Below are positions 1-12,965 of a DNA stretch of 64,000 nt, in pieces. Source of the stretch: Lycorma delicatula (taxonomy: Eukaryota; Arthropoda; Insecta; Hemiptera; Fulgoridae); the NCBI RefSeq assembly GCF_047948215.1, contig NC_134465.1, positions 47,647,946 to 47,711,945 of the forward strand, read 5' to 3'. Within the stretch, counting starts at the first letter, position 1. Every line of letters begins with the position of its first letter. Below the pieces are notes generated by a model. The model ran no database searches, was not told the origin of the DNA, and worked only from the letters and a program-made list of their open reading frames with translations. A program made the position numbers and the translations under genes.

Positions 1-3000
1 AAAGTGCAAATATTAAGGTGTTATTCTAATCTGTACATTTTTTTACATATTTAGGATAGTTCTTCCTGCTTTCCTGTTTGGATAGGCAATTTAAAAAAAA
101 ACTGGAATGACTGTAGGAGTGAAGTAGATTTTTACTGACAAAATAGTACAAAAAAGGAAACATTCCTGCTCTTTATGAAAAAAATCTAAGGAAGTTAAAT
201 TGCTGTGAAGGAAGGCTTTAATTTAGACGATAAAATATACAATAATAAGAATAAGAGAATCAGATATGTTATATTATAAAAACCAAACATTAACACAAAA
301 AATAATATAAACAGATCAATTATTAATGAAAAAATATCATTATTAAAACTGCACCCTCAACAAGCAAAATAATTTTAAATTCAACAATAACTACTATTTA
401 TAAGAAGAAGATATGACAACAAATTTATCTTTAATTAGCATAATGTCTATAAATATTTTTGAAATATGTGAAAGACGCAATAGTTAAAATATTATGAATA
501 CCCATAAATAAAATGGCAGGTGCATTACTATGTTGATGACATTTTGGTGAAATACAATAAACAAATCAATTTAGAGCACTATATACTGCTTGAAAGAGAC
601 TAATAAAAATATCCACAATTTTAGAAGTAGAGACAAATACAAATTTTAATCTTTTGATATAAAAAAAGGATGTATATTATAACTCAGTGTATATACAGAA
701 AACCAGTGTTAATTAATAACAAATCAATACACTTGTGCCACTAAAAAATAAGAAATTATTATTGTATGATTGATAGGATTATTCTATATAAACAACACGG
801 AGTTAAATAAATTTAATAAAATACATAAAGAGCAAAACGGGTTATAACATGCAGGACATATATGCATGTTAGTTTAATTATTTTTTTAAATTAATAACAT
901 TAAAGAAATAAAAAAATAATAATCTTTCTTTAAATTATAATACTGACAGCAAAAAAAAAGTAATTAATAATAACAAATTTAATTTAATATTTCTAATACA
1001 GCAGATGTTTATAAAAGAATATGGAGGGCAAAAATGTAAAAAAAAAAAAAAGCTGAGACACAGTTGTAGAACTTTTCTGTCACACAGCTTACACACACAA
1101 CTTAATTTAAAATATTTATCATTGTATTTAAATATAATATTTTTCGTTTATTTAATTCAATGATTCTAACTTAAGTGCACACGCATACCGTATTTCATTT
1201 GCAAGGGATGCGTAAATACTTTTTTACACTTTAAATATTATTAATTTATTTAATTCTACCGCTCACCTGTGACTTCACAACATAGCAGATGGCAACAGCT
1301 GTAAGTCAGGTGCTACATTAGCACTCCTTGTGATGGGAGGGGGTATTGTTGATGCAGTATACCCACTTAGCCACTAGTTTATTTAAAACATTTTTTGGGA
1401 TTGGGATGTGATTTTGCAAAAATTTCCTTTAGGAAATATTATATTTTTTTAATTGTTAACAAATGCTACTAAGTAAAATAGGTCCTTAATTAGGCAAAAT
1501 TTTAAGATACTAAGAATGAACTTGTTCTACAGCCTCACCCCCTTGACCTTTTAAGTTGAAAATTTAATGGCATCAATGTCACATATAAAGAAGTAATATG
1601 ATTGAGTTTGGTTAAAATCGGTCTAGTAGTTCAGGAAATATAAGGCGATTTAGTGGGCGACACCAAACATACACATGTACATACAAACATCTGGAAAATT
1701 TCCATCCGGTTTTTGGGTTCCTTAGGTGTCAAAATGTGAAGATCTGATGAAAACATATGCTCCAGTAAGACCGATTACAATATTTTCCCTTCTAAAACTA
1801 TAGCTCTAAACGAGAAAATAAAACTTTACATAGGAATGATAAAAAACCGCTTTCAGGATATTTACTAGCATGTAAAAAAATGTTATGGGTTCATTAGATT
1901 AAAAAATATAAACATATTGTAACAGGTAGAAAAGCTTCCAGAAAGAAGAATCTAGCAGGAACAACAAGAGATTCTTTCTAGAAAAAAAAACAGCATAGGT
2001 GTCAACAATAAAGATTAATACGCTTCAACAATTAAAAGGTCAGGTTGGATACTGGTTCTGCAGTCCAGGAGGTACAAATGCTGCTGGGGACCATCAGAGA
2101 GTGAGTTAATAGTTTTTAAACTTTGAACAGTAGTTGAAAACAAGAAGCTGTTCAGTGAGTTATTTGTGAATAGGAGTATAAGAAACAGTTTCTACTCATA
2201 AAATGTAGGATAGTTCGTTTGTAAAGAGTAGAAGTAAACAATACTTGCAGAAAGTGAATTGTATGGATTGTAAATTATTGAATTACACCAACAAACATAA
2301 AAAATAAAAATAGAATTATATCTAACAGAATTTAATTTAAAGCAGGCAATACACTTTTTACCAGTTCAGTATTTTAATATAAAGACTAGAGATTAACACA
2401 TTTAAAAAGCTACATAAATGGCAACAATTGGGTGCAATTGAGAAAATATTGTAAGAAAACATGATTTCAAGATTTAGTTTGTTATTTTTTGTACTTCATA
2501 TTACTTTTGTTTAATGTGAATCTATGATTATTTTTACATTTATTGTAATTTGCTAATTATGAAGTTACTGTTGGATTTGTATTTTTTACTTTTTTGCTAG
2601 TTATATTTGAACCTACTGTTAACATTTATAATAATAATTTTTAATGAATTACTTTTTTATCCTTTATTATGGACTGATTATCACCTTTTGTATACCCCAT
2701 TATTTTTTGATAATTATGATGTTGCAGTTTTACATCTCCTCTAACAGTTTGAGACCAGGACAGAGTAAAACTTACATATACTAAAATATATCTATGTATA
2801 TGTGTATTTTTTTTATTATCTTGTAAATATTATGTTAATAAAGGCTGTTGCTATTATTATTATATTTTTAAGCACTAAATTAATAAATGCCAAAAAAATT
2901 ACAAAATCACAAAAACTAAAGAAACGGCTGAATAATCCTAATTAGAAACTGTGAAACCTTTTTAAAACATCCTATTTCAGTTTGAAAAATTAATTAATTC

Positions 3001-4143
3001 AGACTAATTATACATCACATAAAATCATATACAAGGGATCCCAAAACACATCAATTGAATAGTTAACAGTCAATCAGCTGTTTGATTAGAACAAGTGTTT
3101 AATATGATGCATCTAAATATAAATTTTACATATTTTGCATTTTTTTGCATATTTTGCTTGTTGGAGTATAATAAATGAGACAATGAGTAGTGGTTAATGA
3201 AACATAAATAAAAAAGTAAAATCTATTTATGAGATATTTTCATTTACAAATAATAATAGAAACTTACCACTTCCTGAAAGAAAACTTCTTTTTTAATTAT
3301 AATCCAATAATTCACAACACAAATAAAACCGATTAAATTGAATTACATGAAAATTTAATAAAAAGTCATTTTGAAAATGTAAATTTTTACACCATATTTA
3401 TATCACCGTTTTAATAGATTATTGGAATAAAACAAATTTACTACTGCAACCATTGTGACATACATAATTTGAAAGAAAGTAATGACTAAATATAATTTTT
3501 ATGAACAATTTTTATATACTGACATTGAATGATTAATTAAATATTATATAATTTTTAACACAATATTGTATAACGAAAAAATTAAATCAATGATGAATAA
3601 TGATAACAATATTCTTTTAAGATAAAACTTAACATATCACGTGAAAAAAAAAAATGCAAGTGTATGAGTGTGAGTATGTATAAACAATATATCTGATGAA
3701 ATTAATAAGTAAATCAAGATCATATTAAGTAATAGGTGAATGTTATAATGTAACAAACTTTCATCACTTTATTTATATTTGTCTATGCTAGAAAGAAGTT
3801 TATGTTTGTACCCTCTTATAACTGAAGATCAATTATATTTTTACGAAACCGGTTATGTCAAACAATTTGTCTCAACTATGTGAATGACATTGGGTACATG
3901 ACGGCAAATTAAAATAGAATGAATGATCATATACAGAAGTCATTTTCTTCAATCCAAAACAGAAAATTCAAAATTTTTTTGAAGCTCTTCATGTGGGAAT
4001 AAAAGATAAATAATAATATGATATATAGATCACATCAATATAAAGTAATTATAAATACAAAAACAGATTAAAAAATTAAAAAATAATGTATTTAAAATCC
4101 ACATTAATTATTTAAAATATAAACACAAGAAATAACATTAAAG
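1..4143. other. AT-rich intronic sequence, no gene seen
   Basis: No coding exon is recognisable on either strand; the missing 3' exons of LARS1 were looked for here without success. A stretch at about 1600-1745 has the look of a dispersed repeat tail (a TTGGTTAAAATCGGT motif followed by a CATACA-rich stretch). At about 2820-2870, AATAAAGGC followed by a TATT-rich run resembles a non-LTR retroelement 3' end. Both assignments are tentative. Confidence 0.4.
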
Positions 4144-5396
4144 TTTTTTGTCTTCAGTCATTTCACTGGTTTGATGCAGCTCTTCAAGATTCCCTATCTA
4201 GTGCTATTTGTTTCATTTCATTATACCCCCTACATCCTACATCCCTAACAATTTGTTTTACATATTCCAAATGTTGCCCGCCTGCACAATTTTTTCCTTC
4301 TACCTGTCCCTCCAATATTAAAGCGACTATTGCCTGGTACATATCTACATGCCTTAATATGTGGGCTATAAGTCAGTCTCTTATTTTAGCTATATTTTTA
4401 CAAATGTTTCTTTCTTCATCTATTTGCCGCAGCCCCTCTTCATTTGTCACTTTATCCACCTGTCTGATTTTTAACATTCTCCCATAGCACCGCATTTCAG
4501 AAGCTTCTAATCTTTTCTTCTCAGATACTCCGATCGTCCAAGTTTCACTTCCATATAAAGCAACACTCCAAACGTATATTTTCAAAAATCTATTAATTTT
4601 TGATGTAAACAAATTATATTTCTGACTGAAGGCTCATTTCACCTGTGTTATTCAGTATTTTATATCGCCACTGCTTTTTCCATCTTTAGTAATTCTACTT
4701 CCCAAATAACAAAATTCTTCTACCTCGTAATCTTTTCTCCTCCTATTTTCATATTCAGTGGTCCATCTTTGTTATTTCTACCACATTTCATTACTTTTGT
4801 TTTGTTCTAGTTTATTTTCATGCGGTAGTTCTTGCGTAGGACTTCATCCATGCCGTTCATTGTTTCTTCTAAATCTTTTTTACTCTCAGCTAGAATTACT
4901 ATATCATCAGCAAATCGTAGCATCTTTATCTTTTCACCTTGTACTGTTACTCCGAATCTAAATTGTTCTTTAACATCATTAACTGCTAATTCTATGTAAA
5001 GATTAAAAAGTAACAGGGATAGGGAACATCCTTGTTGGACTCCCTTTCTTATTATGGCTTCTTTCTTATGTTCATCAATTATTACTGTTGTTGTTTGATT
5101 CCTGTAAATGTTAGCAATTGTCCTTTTATCTCTGTATTTGAACCCTAATTTTTTTTAAATGCTGAATATTTTATTCCAGTCTACATTATCGAATGCCTTT
5201 TCCAAGTCTATAAATGCTAAGTATGTTGGTTTTTTCTTTAATCTTCTTTCTACTATTAATCTGAGCCCTAAAATTGCTTCCCTTATCCCTATACTTTTCC
5301 TGAAACCAAATTGGTCTTCACCTAGCACTTCTTCCACTCTCCTCTCAATTCTTCTGTATAGAATTCTAGTTAAGATTTTTGATGCACGACTAGTTT
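4144..5396 (-). pseudogene. Non-LTR retrotransposon (RTE/BovB-like LINE) RT fragment, decayed
   Basis: The minus strand holds the 3' half of a LINE reverse transcriptase in several frames. In order: FGFRKSIGIREAIL, then motif A (AFIDLEKAFDNVDW, about 5170-5215), a GCSLS block, motif C as RFADDIVIL (about 4901-4920), and the post-RT block YVWSVALYGSETWT with a downstream KVTNEEGLRQI segment. Frameshifts and stops separate these pieces, so it is inactive. The 3' end near 4144 is a sequence type seen repeatedly at LINE ends in insect genomes. The element lies in the LARS1 intron, in the same orientation as the gene. Confidence 0.85.
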
Positions 5397-5584
5397 ACAC
5401 AGTTGACTAATTACATTAAATGTACAAAAATTAATAAAAGGTAATTCACAATCAGAAGCCACTACTGAAAATTATTTTGAGCACATATTCATCAAGAATA
5501 ATTTTATATATATATATTTATTTATATTTTAAAAATCAATTCTTTTAAGAATCATACTCTTCTGTACTATATACAAATATATTT

Positions 5585-6175
5585 ATTTTGTTAGATCAAC
5601 AAAAGTAGAGAATAAATAAAGGATGATTTACCTTATTCCACTACATAGGCAGGAGCGCTTTCGCAATTTAATCGTAACATCACCTGTTTTATATATATAT
5701 ACTCATCTCAAATTCCATTACTAACTTCATAAAATATAACAACATATGCATTTATTTATTTTATTTAAAATTTAAACCTTTTTATTTTTATTTTAACATT
5801 TTATTCAGTTAAATTAAAATTTAAAAATTAATATTAAAAATTAAATAATAATAATTTTTGAATATGTAACATCAAGGCATAAAATCAAATAAAAATAATT
5901 TTTAATTAAAGCAATTATGTATAGTAAAGTAAGTTCAGTTAAATGGAACATGCATAATTGATTTACTTAGAAATTATTTTTATTTGATTTTAATTTTTTA
6001 TTTTTAATTTACATTTGATTTTATGCCTTGACATCATATTTTTATGTATGTAAAAATTTATGCAATTTAATTTTTAATATAACTGAATAAAAGTTTAAAA
6101 TAAAAAAAAATAAAAAAATATTAAAGGTTTAAATTTTAAATAAAATAAATGCTTTGGTTGATCTAATAAAATAAA
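5585..6175. repeat. Long imperfect inverted repeat (foldback/MITE-like)
   Basis: Two arms read as reverse complements. The left arm (5585-5605 and 5748-5940) includes TTAGATCAACAAAAG, AATTTAAACCTTT and AAGGCATAAAATC. The right arm (5945-6175) carries the complements in reverse order. The left arm is interrupted by about 140 bp (5606-5747) with no counterpart on the right, probably a later insertion. The arms meet with almost no spacer near 5940. There is no coding capacity. This may be a foldback transposon or an AT-rich MITE; the ends are not precisely defined. Confidence 0.65.
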
Positions 6176-6359
6176 AAAGTATAAATATATAAAAGTAAAG
6201 AACCAACCTCATTAAAACTTAATTCACATGATGTGTTGAGTTAAACCAAAATAGTTCCTGTTTCTGTTTGGTAAAGATGGATATAGTTATTTTTTTAGAA
6301 CATGTGACATTTCTTTTTAGCAAAGATTGCATAATCATAAATATAAACACAAGGATAGA

Positions 6360-6900
6360 TTAAGATATTTTATTCTCTAAACATAGGACTACACAATCCA
6401 TATTTACAGGCATCAGATAATGATTTGGCAGCCCATTTTTTATCTTAAAAAACTCACTTTTTTTTACGGAGCCCAAAGAGATTATATATGTCATATGAAT
6501 ATATATATAGGCATAATAAATATTTAATAATGATGAAAAACTTAGCATTTTATTAAAGCACTTCAGAGGGGAAAAAAATGGCTTGATTTTGTTATAGATG
6601 AAATCAATTTGATCATCCCTAGAGAACTTGTCATTTAGTAAAACTACCAGATATTTTTCTTTATACACAATAGAAATGTTATTGTTATCATTAATGGGAA
6701 TTCTATCCACGCGATCACAAATTTTATGTCTACCTGAGAAACAAAACGCAACAGTTTTATCCATAAGATTGTTACATCTACACGGTTAATAATTTTTTGA
6801 CATGCTATCTTCAATTTTCAATTCCTTTTAAATAATTACCTTCAGATATATATACAGTAGTATTGTCTGCAAAAAGAGTTAAATGAATGGCTCAAATAAA
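6360..6900 (-). pseudogene. Jockey/CR1-type LINE reverse transcriptase C-terminal fragment
   Basis: The longest open stretch (134 residues) contains RDDQIDFIYNKIKPFFSPLK, a KYLVVLLNDKFS block equivalent to the KYLG-I-D-L-W motif, and SLLNIYYAYIYIHMTY. These are the RT thumb region of Jockey/CR1-like elements. Just upstream, LFADNTTVYI corresponds to the catalytic FADD box, with Asn replacing the second Asp. No endonuclease or 5' part is present. A second, more decayed copy of the same segment lies at 22018-22420. Confidence 0.75.
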
Positions 6901-7533
6901 AAAGCTTAAAAAGACTTGACTTTTGTTTGTTATTCTTTTCAATGACTATACCATTTTCTTTCACGCCGGCTTATTAGAAGTAAGCAGTGACTTGAATTCC
7001 TATTATTTTCATCACTGAAATTAATATACTGTAGCATATCAATTAGCCAAGCCTTTTGAAATGCAGGTTATATTCAATCCTACAAATTTTGTTAATGTTC
7101 ACTGGTGTACTGCATGTGAAGTGAACTCACTACTCTCAGAGAATGCAACTTGGACAGACAGTATCTCTATTTCTATTCAATAGAGAAAATAATTTTATCA
7201 TATGTAAAAAAGTAATTATATGTATATATTCTGGAATATGTTTTATCTCAGCTTCTAGTTGATGTAGTTCAAAACTGCTGATAATTTTTTTACTTTATTA
7301 AATTCAAGCATATAACCATTGTTTATAGTTTCAAATAGTCCTCATTAGAACAGTATTTTTAATTAAACTTAAAGTTGAATATTTTAATTTCATAATGCTA
7401 TTGCATCATCTTGTTTCATCATAGAAACTTGACCAAAATTTAAAAAGCTACTTACCTAATCTTTAAATATGATTAAATAAAACTTAGTCTTCATATCTAT
7501 TTTACTTCCTCCTCTTCTTCCAAAAATTATGTA

Positions 7534-8797
7534 TGAGGGTCATTCAATAGTTAGAATTGCTCTGGAGCTAAAAAATTTGATTTATTTTTCACTTTTCTGC
7601 ATAATCTCCAGCAATATTAATACACTTGTCCCATCTCTTAAACAGCTTATTTATTGCCTCCTATAAAATAAATCTTTGTCTTGATGTCAGAGGCAATTTA
7701 GCACATTTTCTTTGACATCCTATCATGTAGTCTCCTGGGTGGTCCAAACAAGTGAAAATTCAATAGGGTGAAGTCAGGACTGTATTGGGGGCTGATGAAA
7801 TATTTCCTAAGGCAATTTGTTGGTTTCTCAAGTTACCTGAGCCATGTGAGGACAGGCATTGCACTGAGATCCAGTGTTTTGTCAATATGGCTTGCTTCAT
7901 TTTAATGATAATCATGTCACAGTAGTATGCGCTGTTTCTTGTTCGTTGATCTTCTAGAAAATCAACAAAACTCTAGCCTTTTGCATCCCAAAAGTGTCAT
8001 CATGATTTTCCTGTTGATGATTAGGTTTGGAATTTTTTCTTGAAGGTGAACTCTTGAACTTCCATTTCATGCTCTGCCTTTTGGATTTTGGTGATTCCAT
8101 GTCTAATCACAGGTTACAATAATGTGCAAAAAACTACCTTCCTGCTGATATCATTATTTCAACTCTGTGAACATATAAAGTCTTGTCTCCTTATGGTCGA
8201 CTACCTCCTTAATATCTGTCGACTACCTTAGAATCCATCTTGCACTTGTTTTACAGTACTTAAGCTTATGAATGACAAAGTTATGAATTGTAATACCAAT
8301 ACTTGTAATTTTTTAGCTATAATCTTAACTGTAATCCATCAGTCTTCTTAGATGAGAGATTCTATCCAAGTTATGCAAGCCAATGTAAAAGTCTATGAGT
8401 CTGAGCAATTGAACAAACAGAATTGTATTCAGTCACTGAAGTTGACAGTCTTTAAAAACTTTTCTACCCATTTGTAAAAGTTTCTGTGGTGGTTCATACA
8501 ACTTTGTCTGTAATGTTTGGTCATAAGAGAATAAACTTTAACTAGTATTTTACCTTTGGAAAGAAAAAAAAATGGATCGCTGCACACTATTCAATTAATT
8601 CGTAAACATCAAGAGAATGATTCATCATCATAAAATGAGATTTTGAGGTTATAGATAAAACAATTTTACTCAAACAGCTGCTGAACAGGAATCATCACAG
8701 GTTACCAACTTACTATTCTGAAAGTATCATAATAACCCTTTTACTAATTGTTTTATCAACACAGTTTTTTGTGTATTTAATTATTGAATGGCCCTCA
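7534..8797 (-). mobile_element. mariner-type transposon, decayed full-length copy
   Basis: Ends are imperfect inverted repeats (TGAGGGTCATTCAATA on the left, complementary to the right end around 8780-8797), giving 1264 bp. A TA flanks the left end. Minus-strand reading gives a broken C-terminal transposase with a proline-rich SAP-type box followed by GDY/AEK-like tail residues near 7590-7620. Many stops and frameshifts make it inactive. Confidence 0.75.
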
Positions 8798-9030
8798 ATT
8801 TCTTTCAATAGTGTTAAAATGTTTTAGAGATTTTTTCAAACCCATTTTTAAAATGTCATCCTGTTTAATAAAAATTTTTATTAATCCTTAATATAATATT
8901 TAATATTAATCCTTCATTAATCCTTCCTTAGTTATGCACATATTTAAATCTAAATAGATAATTAGGGTCGAATGTTTTTCATTTTTTAAATATTTATTTT
9001 TACAAAAGTATATATTTATTTGTATACATA

Positions 9031-9074
9031 CATATATATATATATGTATATATGTGTGTGTGTGTGTGTGTGTG
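9031..9074. repeat. (TA)n/(TG)n microsatellite
   Basis: A compound run of TA followed by TG dinucleotides just 3' of LARS1 exon 13 in the intron. Confidence 0.9.
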
Positions 9075-9148
9075 AAACATAATTTTCACATAATTATGTT
9101 TTATACAGATGTAATTGTCTGTAAAACATATGCAAATTTTTTTATTAC

Positions 9149-9287
9149 CTGCATCAGCAGTACTCTCAACAAAATTAGCATCTTCAATTGAATCACCAGA
9201 ATCAGCCAGGCACAAGCGCATACCATCAGCACTGAATTTCTGTGTTGCTTCAGATAATGTTAAGAAATTACCTTCTGACTTTGACAT
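9149..9287 (-). CDS. LARS1: LARS1 exon 13: KMSKS motif (last exon found in the window)
   Basis: Encodes residues 719-764 plus one base (139 bp). It begins [11 protein letters not shown] and continues [20 protein letters not shown] and [16 protein letters not shown] with the preceding Lys from exon 12 is the second class I ATP-binding motif. The donor is GTAATA. Cytosolic LeuRS proteins run roughly another 400 residues (anticodon-binding and C-terminal domains). I could not find these on the minus strand from 9148 down to 1, so the gene continues past the left edge after an intron of at least 9 kb. Confidence 0.96.
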
Positions 9288-9539
9288 CTATAGAAAGATA
9301 AATAAATAAAGTATATTATAAAGAACTAGATTATAAAAGTATACTAAAATTCATTCAACAAATTATCATTTTAACATTACTCTGTCTTTAACAAGAACAA
9401 TTATTTTTATTTCCTAACAAAAGCTCATAACACAGTATTACAACTTTATCCCTATAATTGTTCTTTTTTGCACAAAAATAATCTAAAAGTCAATACTGTT
9501 TTCATTTGATCTATTGTGGCTTTTAGGATGTGTAAATTT

Positions 9540-9700
9540 CAAAATTATCACCTTTCAGGTACATTTTCAGTCTAAACAAAAAAAAGAAAAACAAGTCATA
9601 AGGATTCAGATCAAGAGAATAACGAACTGTAGAACCACTTCCATTTCTGATCAGATTCTACAAGTGACAATACCGTGCAGCAAAGGTATTCATGTCTGGT
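9540..9700 (-). pseudogene. Short Tc1/mariner transposase fragment
   Basis: The minus strand contains YSLDLNPYDLFFF, resembling the YSPDLxPxDFFLF box that carries the third catalytic Asp of Tc1/mariner transposases. No terminal repeats were found. The sequence from about 9740 to 10250 may be the rest of the same relic, but I cannot support that from recognisable motifs. Confidence 0.5.
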
Positions 9701-11584
9701 CCATCCAACTGTCTATAGTGCTTGGCCACACACAAAGTATCCAAGAAAAGTTATAATTAAATTCATTATTTTCTGTTAAAATCATCATCATCATCAATCT
9801 GTAGGTTTTACTTTCTCCATATTTTGTGTTTATTTTTTTTGATGTTACAAGAGTGGAATGTAATTTCTTATATTTTCACAACTTTCTACAAAATTGTTTT
9901 AACAACCCAAAAGCTTGTGTTTTGGGTAAGCATTATAAGTGCATGGTATCTCAAAAGGTTAGTTTGACTTTCACCAAGTTCTATGCCAAATTTTATTGTA
10001 TATAGCAGAGAAAATTTTTTTGTTCCACCTTCATGACATACTTAAATAATTATTCTTAGATAATATACACTATAGACTTAGTTATAGTATTAAGTTACAA
10101 CCTGTTGCAGAGGTAAGGAGTTACATTTTCACTCCTGTAGCAAGATTGTATGCAGCACTGTTAGTTCATTCAGTTTCATTATTTTTCTGCCAAACCTCAT
10201 ACATATTATGCAAAATCAATGATGTTTTGCCATTTTTGTGTTTTATACTCATCGTTATTTAATTAGTCAACCAGTAAAACAAATAAAGGTCAATAAACTG
10301 CCTTGACAATGAAGCTTTAATTATAATATATTGACTGTTATTTGAAAATAAAAGATAAATAATCTTTTCATGCTGAGAAAAAGACCTAAATTTTTTTTCT
10401 GCAATATTTTTACATATCTTAAGTTGTAACGTAAGTAACATAAATAGTTAGGAAGAGAATGCAAACTGATATTGCTAAATACCTAATAGCAACCTTGAAC
10501 TGAAGTTTAAATATAAAGTACAAAATAAAATCATATTTGTAGCCATTTCCTTGTCTGAACAAAAACACATACATATCTGATCAAGATAATTCTTCATACA
10601 TTACATTAAATTTAGTTTGCAGAATAAATTACACTAATTTACAATACAAATTAAAAATATTTCTAATAACCCTATGTAATTATAATAAATAAAAAAATAA
10701 TTCTTTAGGATGCTATCAATTATTTGAAATATGCTACTTATTAAAAATAGAAAAGCCTTTTGAATCTTAAGGTGCATTATCAGAGTATAAAATTTTAAAA
10801 ACATAAAATGAAATTACTGTATACACAACTGCAATTATACTTATAATTGTCTTATAATTGGCGTCTTGTAATTAAAACTTTCATTCATTAGAGATGACAA
10901 AAACAGTGGTCCTATAACTATTATTATCAAATACTTATATGACACAGGTTAACTCTCTGGAGTGACATTCTATGAAAAATGTGTCATTATGCAGGTGTAC
11001 TGTTAAAAAACATACATTATTCTTGAATGTAAGACTTTTGAGAGGAAGCATTTCTTTTGGGATAAATAGAAATGTTCTTGACCTGGAATGGGAAAGTTTT
11101 GACATTCACTAGAAATAAGGAGCTGAAAAAACTACTTAAGTTTTTTTAAAAGCGCACAAGCCTTACACCTTAAATGACTTCGTAGTAATGCTCCACTTCT
11201 TTCATAATAATAAATAAATCACTCCCCTGCAAGTTTCATAGAAAAACATGGTCCAGTTTCGATCAATTTTCTTCCGAAAATCAGTATGCAGGTAAAACGT
11301 AAAATTTATATGTACAAATTTAAATAAAATTAATTATTTATTAATTCATGTCATGAATAAATTTTAGGTTAATTTTTCTAATAGCACTGTGAATGCAGAA
11401 TTAGCAGTAACATTTAACTGGGTTATGTCAAACTAATTTAAACAGTATTTAATAACAATAAATAATAAGAACACTTAATCCTAACAAAAACAATTCTGAA
11501 AGTTTAAAATCTGATAAGAGTAATCTACCATTAAAACGTCAAACAAATTTTGACTAGTAATTAGTAATATAAAAAAAAACAAAC
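9701..11584. other. AT-rich LARS1 intron, no gene seen
   Basis: No exon or transposon motif is recognised in this stretch on either strand. Scattered short open frames are unsupported. Confidence 0.4.
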
Positions 11585-11858
11585 CTTAGATGAATTTAAT
11601 AACAGATGTCCATTACAACGAATACCTTTTGGCCAAAGTTCTTCATTATTTGGCCACATAGAACAATGATTATAAATGAAAAATGTTAAATGATTTTGAA
11701 TTAAATCTTTACCAGAGACTCGTAGATCAACTGGATACCAATAATCAAATTCTTTTTTCATTTTATCTAATGATGTTTTTGATATTTTTGAACCTTTTGG
11801 AAATGGTGATCCCTTAATAAATATATAATCCCAAACTTCGGGAGTCATCTGTTCAGGT
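11585..11858 (-). CDS. LARS1: LARS1 exon 12: catalytic domain up to the first Lys of KMSKS
   Basis: Encodes residues 627-718 (274 bp, ends in phase 0): [20 protein letters not shown], then [36 protein letters not shown] and [23 protein letters not shown] is highly characteristic of eukaryotic and archaeal LeuRS. The final Lys is the first residue of KMSKS, and the rest of that motif is in exon 13. The acceptor is a T-rich tract ending TTTAG; the donor is GTTTGT. Confidence 0.97.
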
Positions 11859-11929
11859 CTAAAAAAAACCAAATAAGCAAAATAAAGTAAAAATAAATCA
11901 ATTTGAACTAGTTGTATATGAAAACTGTC

Positions 11930-12015
11930 GGACCCTACTTTTTTTTTATAAAGCGATTTCGGGTAGGGCTTAGCCCTCCCAAAATCTAGGGTACTAAATC
12001 TAGTACTATAGCTAC
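11930..12015. repeat. GC-rich island with short palindrome in AT-rich intron
   Basis: Immediately upstream (in the gene sense) of LARS1 exon 12 there is a patch with GGGTAGGGCTTAGCCCTCCC, an imperfect palindrome, and a CTAGGGTACTAAATCTAGTA stretch. Its composition is unlike the surrounding intron. It may be a fragment of a repeat; function unknown. Confidence 0.4.
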
Positions 12016-12746
12016 ATTTTTTTTTTCTAGTCACTAATATAAACCTCTGTATTGATGTCTTTGTATTTGCTACTATATTAAGCTGTATTACCCCTTGTTC
12101 AGATCTAAGTTAAAAGTAAATTCAACAGCATTTGATCACAAGCACTTGGCGATAATGCTATGCAGCTGATAAAAAAAGAGAAAAACTAATGCACATATAC
12201 CATATATATCAGATACCATATATATATATATGTACAGTTGTAGAGACCTAGTATGAGACTAAGTAACTACTACCGAAGCTGGCATAACCATTCTCTAGAA
12301 AACAAGAGTCATAGAAAACAAGTTAAGTCATTTTCTTCAATCATATGCTAGAAAACCATTTCTCCAATGAGACAGTCTGCTGTTGAGGTTGTAAAGTAAA
12401 CATCATTATTCTTTGAAAAACCACTTTGATTGGTGCTTCTTGTACATAAGGTACTTAAAATAGATATACCCATAAAAAAGACTAGGATAAATTGTGTAAA
12501 GCGACACATAAATCTATTCCTTCTGTTGAGAAACAATGCTTTGCCAATACTCAATAGATGATGATGAAAGTATGATATTATCATTTAAAAATGACTAAAT
12601 TTCAATTATATTGTTATAATTTCTGATACTGTTAATAAATTTTAGAATTTAATTAACAAAAACCATTATTTGAATGACTAGAAAATTGCAAAAGAATGTT
12701 ATTATAAGTTCTTTGTTGTCTTTAAAGGGTTTATTACTAAAGGCCT

Positions 12747-12965
12747 TTATTTTTCCTGTTTAGCCTCTGGTAATTAACTTTCAGATAATACTTCACAGGA
12801 TGAATGAGGATGATATGTATGAGTGTAAATGAAGTGTAGTCTTGTACAGTCTCAGTACAACCTTTCCTGAGATATGTGGTTAACTGAAACCCAACCACCA
12901 AAGAACACTGGTATTTACAGTCTAGTATTCAAATCTGTGTAAAAATAACTGACTTACTAGGACTT
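12747..12965 (-). mobile_element. SINE copy, 5'-truncated, with 16-bp target-site duplication
   Basis: The minus strand matches the body of the SINE at 25707-25987 and 53571-53892 (for example GTGTTCTTTGGTGG and CATCCTCATTCATCC in the element sense). The element begins within the B-box (AAGTCC) and therefore lacks the tRNA-like head. It is flanked by identical copies of TTATTACTAAAGGCCT at 12731-12746 and 12966-12981, the duplication expected for LINE-mediated insertion. Confidence 0.88.

Noticed and set aside
4758..4961. Plus-strand open frame over the LINE fragment
   Set aside because: The opposite strand carries recognisable RT motifs (FADD at about 4910); this frame is a shadow.
5159..5410. 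Plus-strand open frame of 83 codons
   Set aside because: Shadow of the minus-strand RT motif A region of the LINE.
1..9148. Search for the remaining LARS1 exons (anticodon-binding and C-terminal domains)
   Set aside because: No minus-strand sequence resembling the expected domains was found; the exons are taken to lie outside the window.
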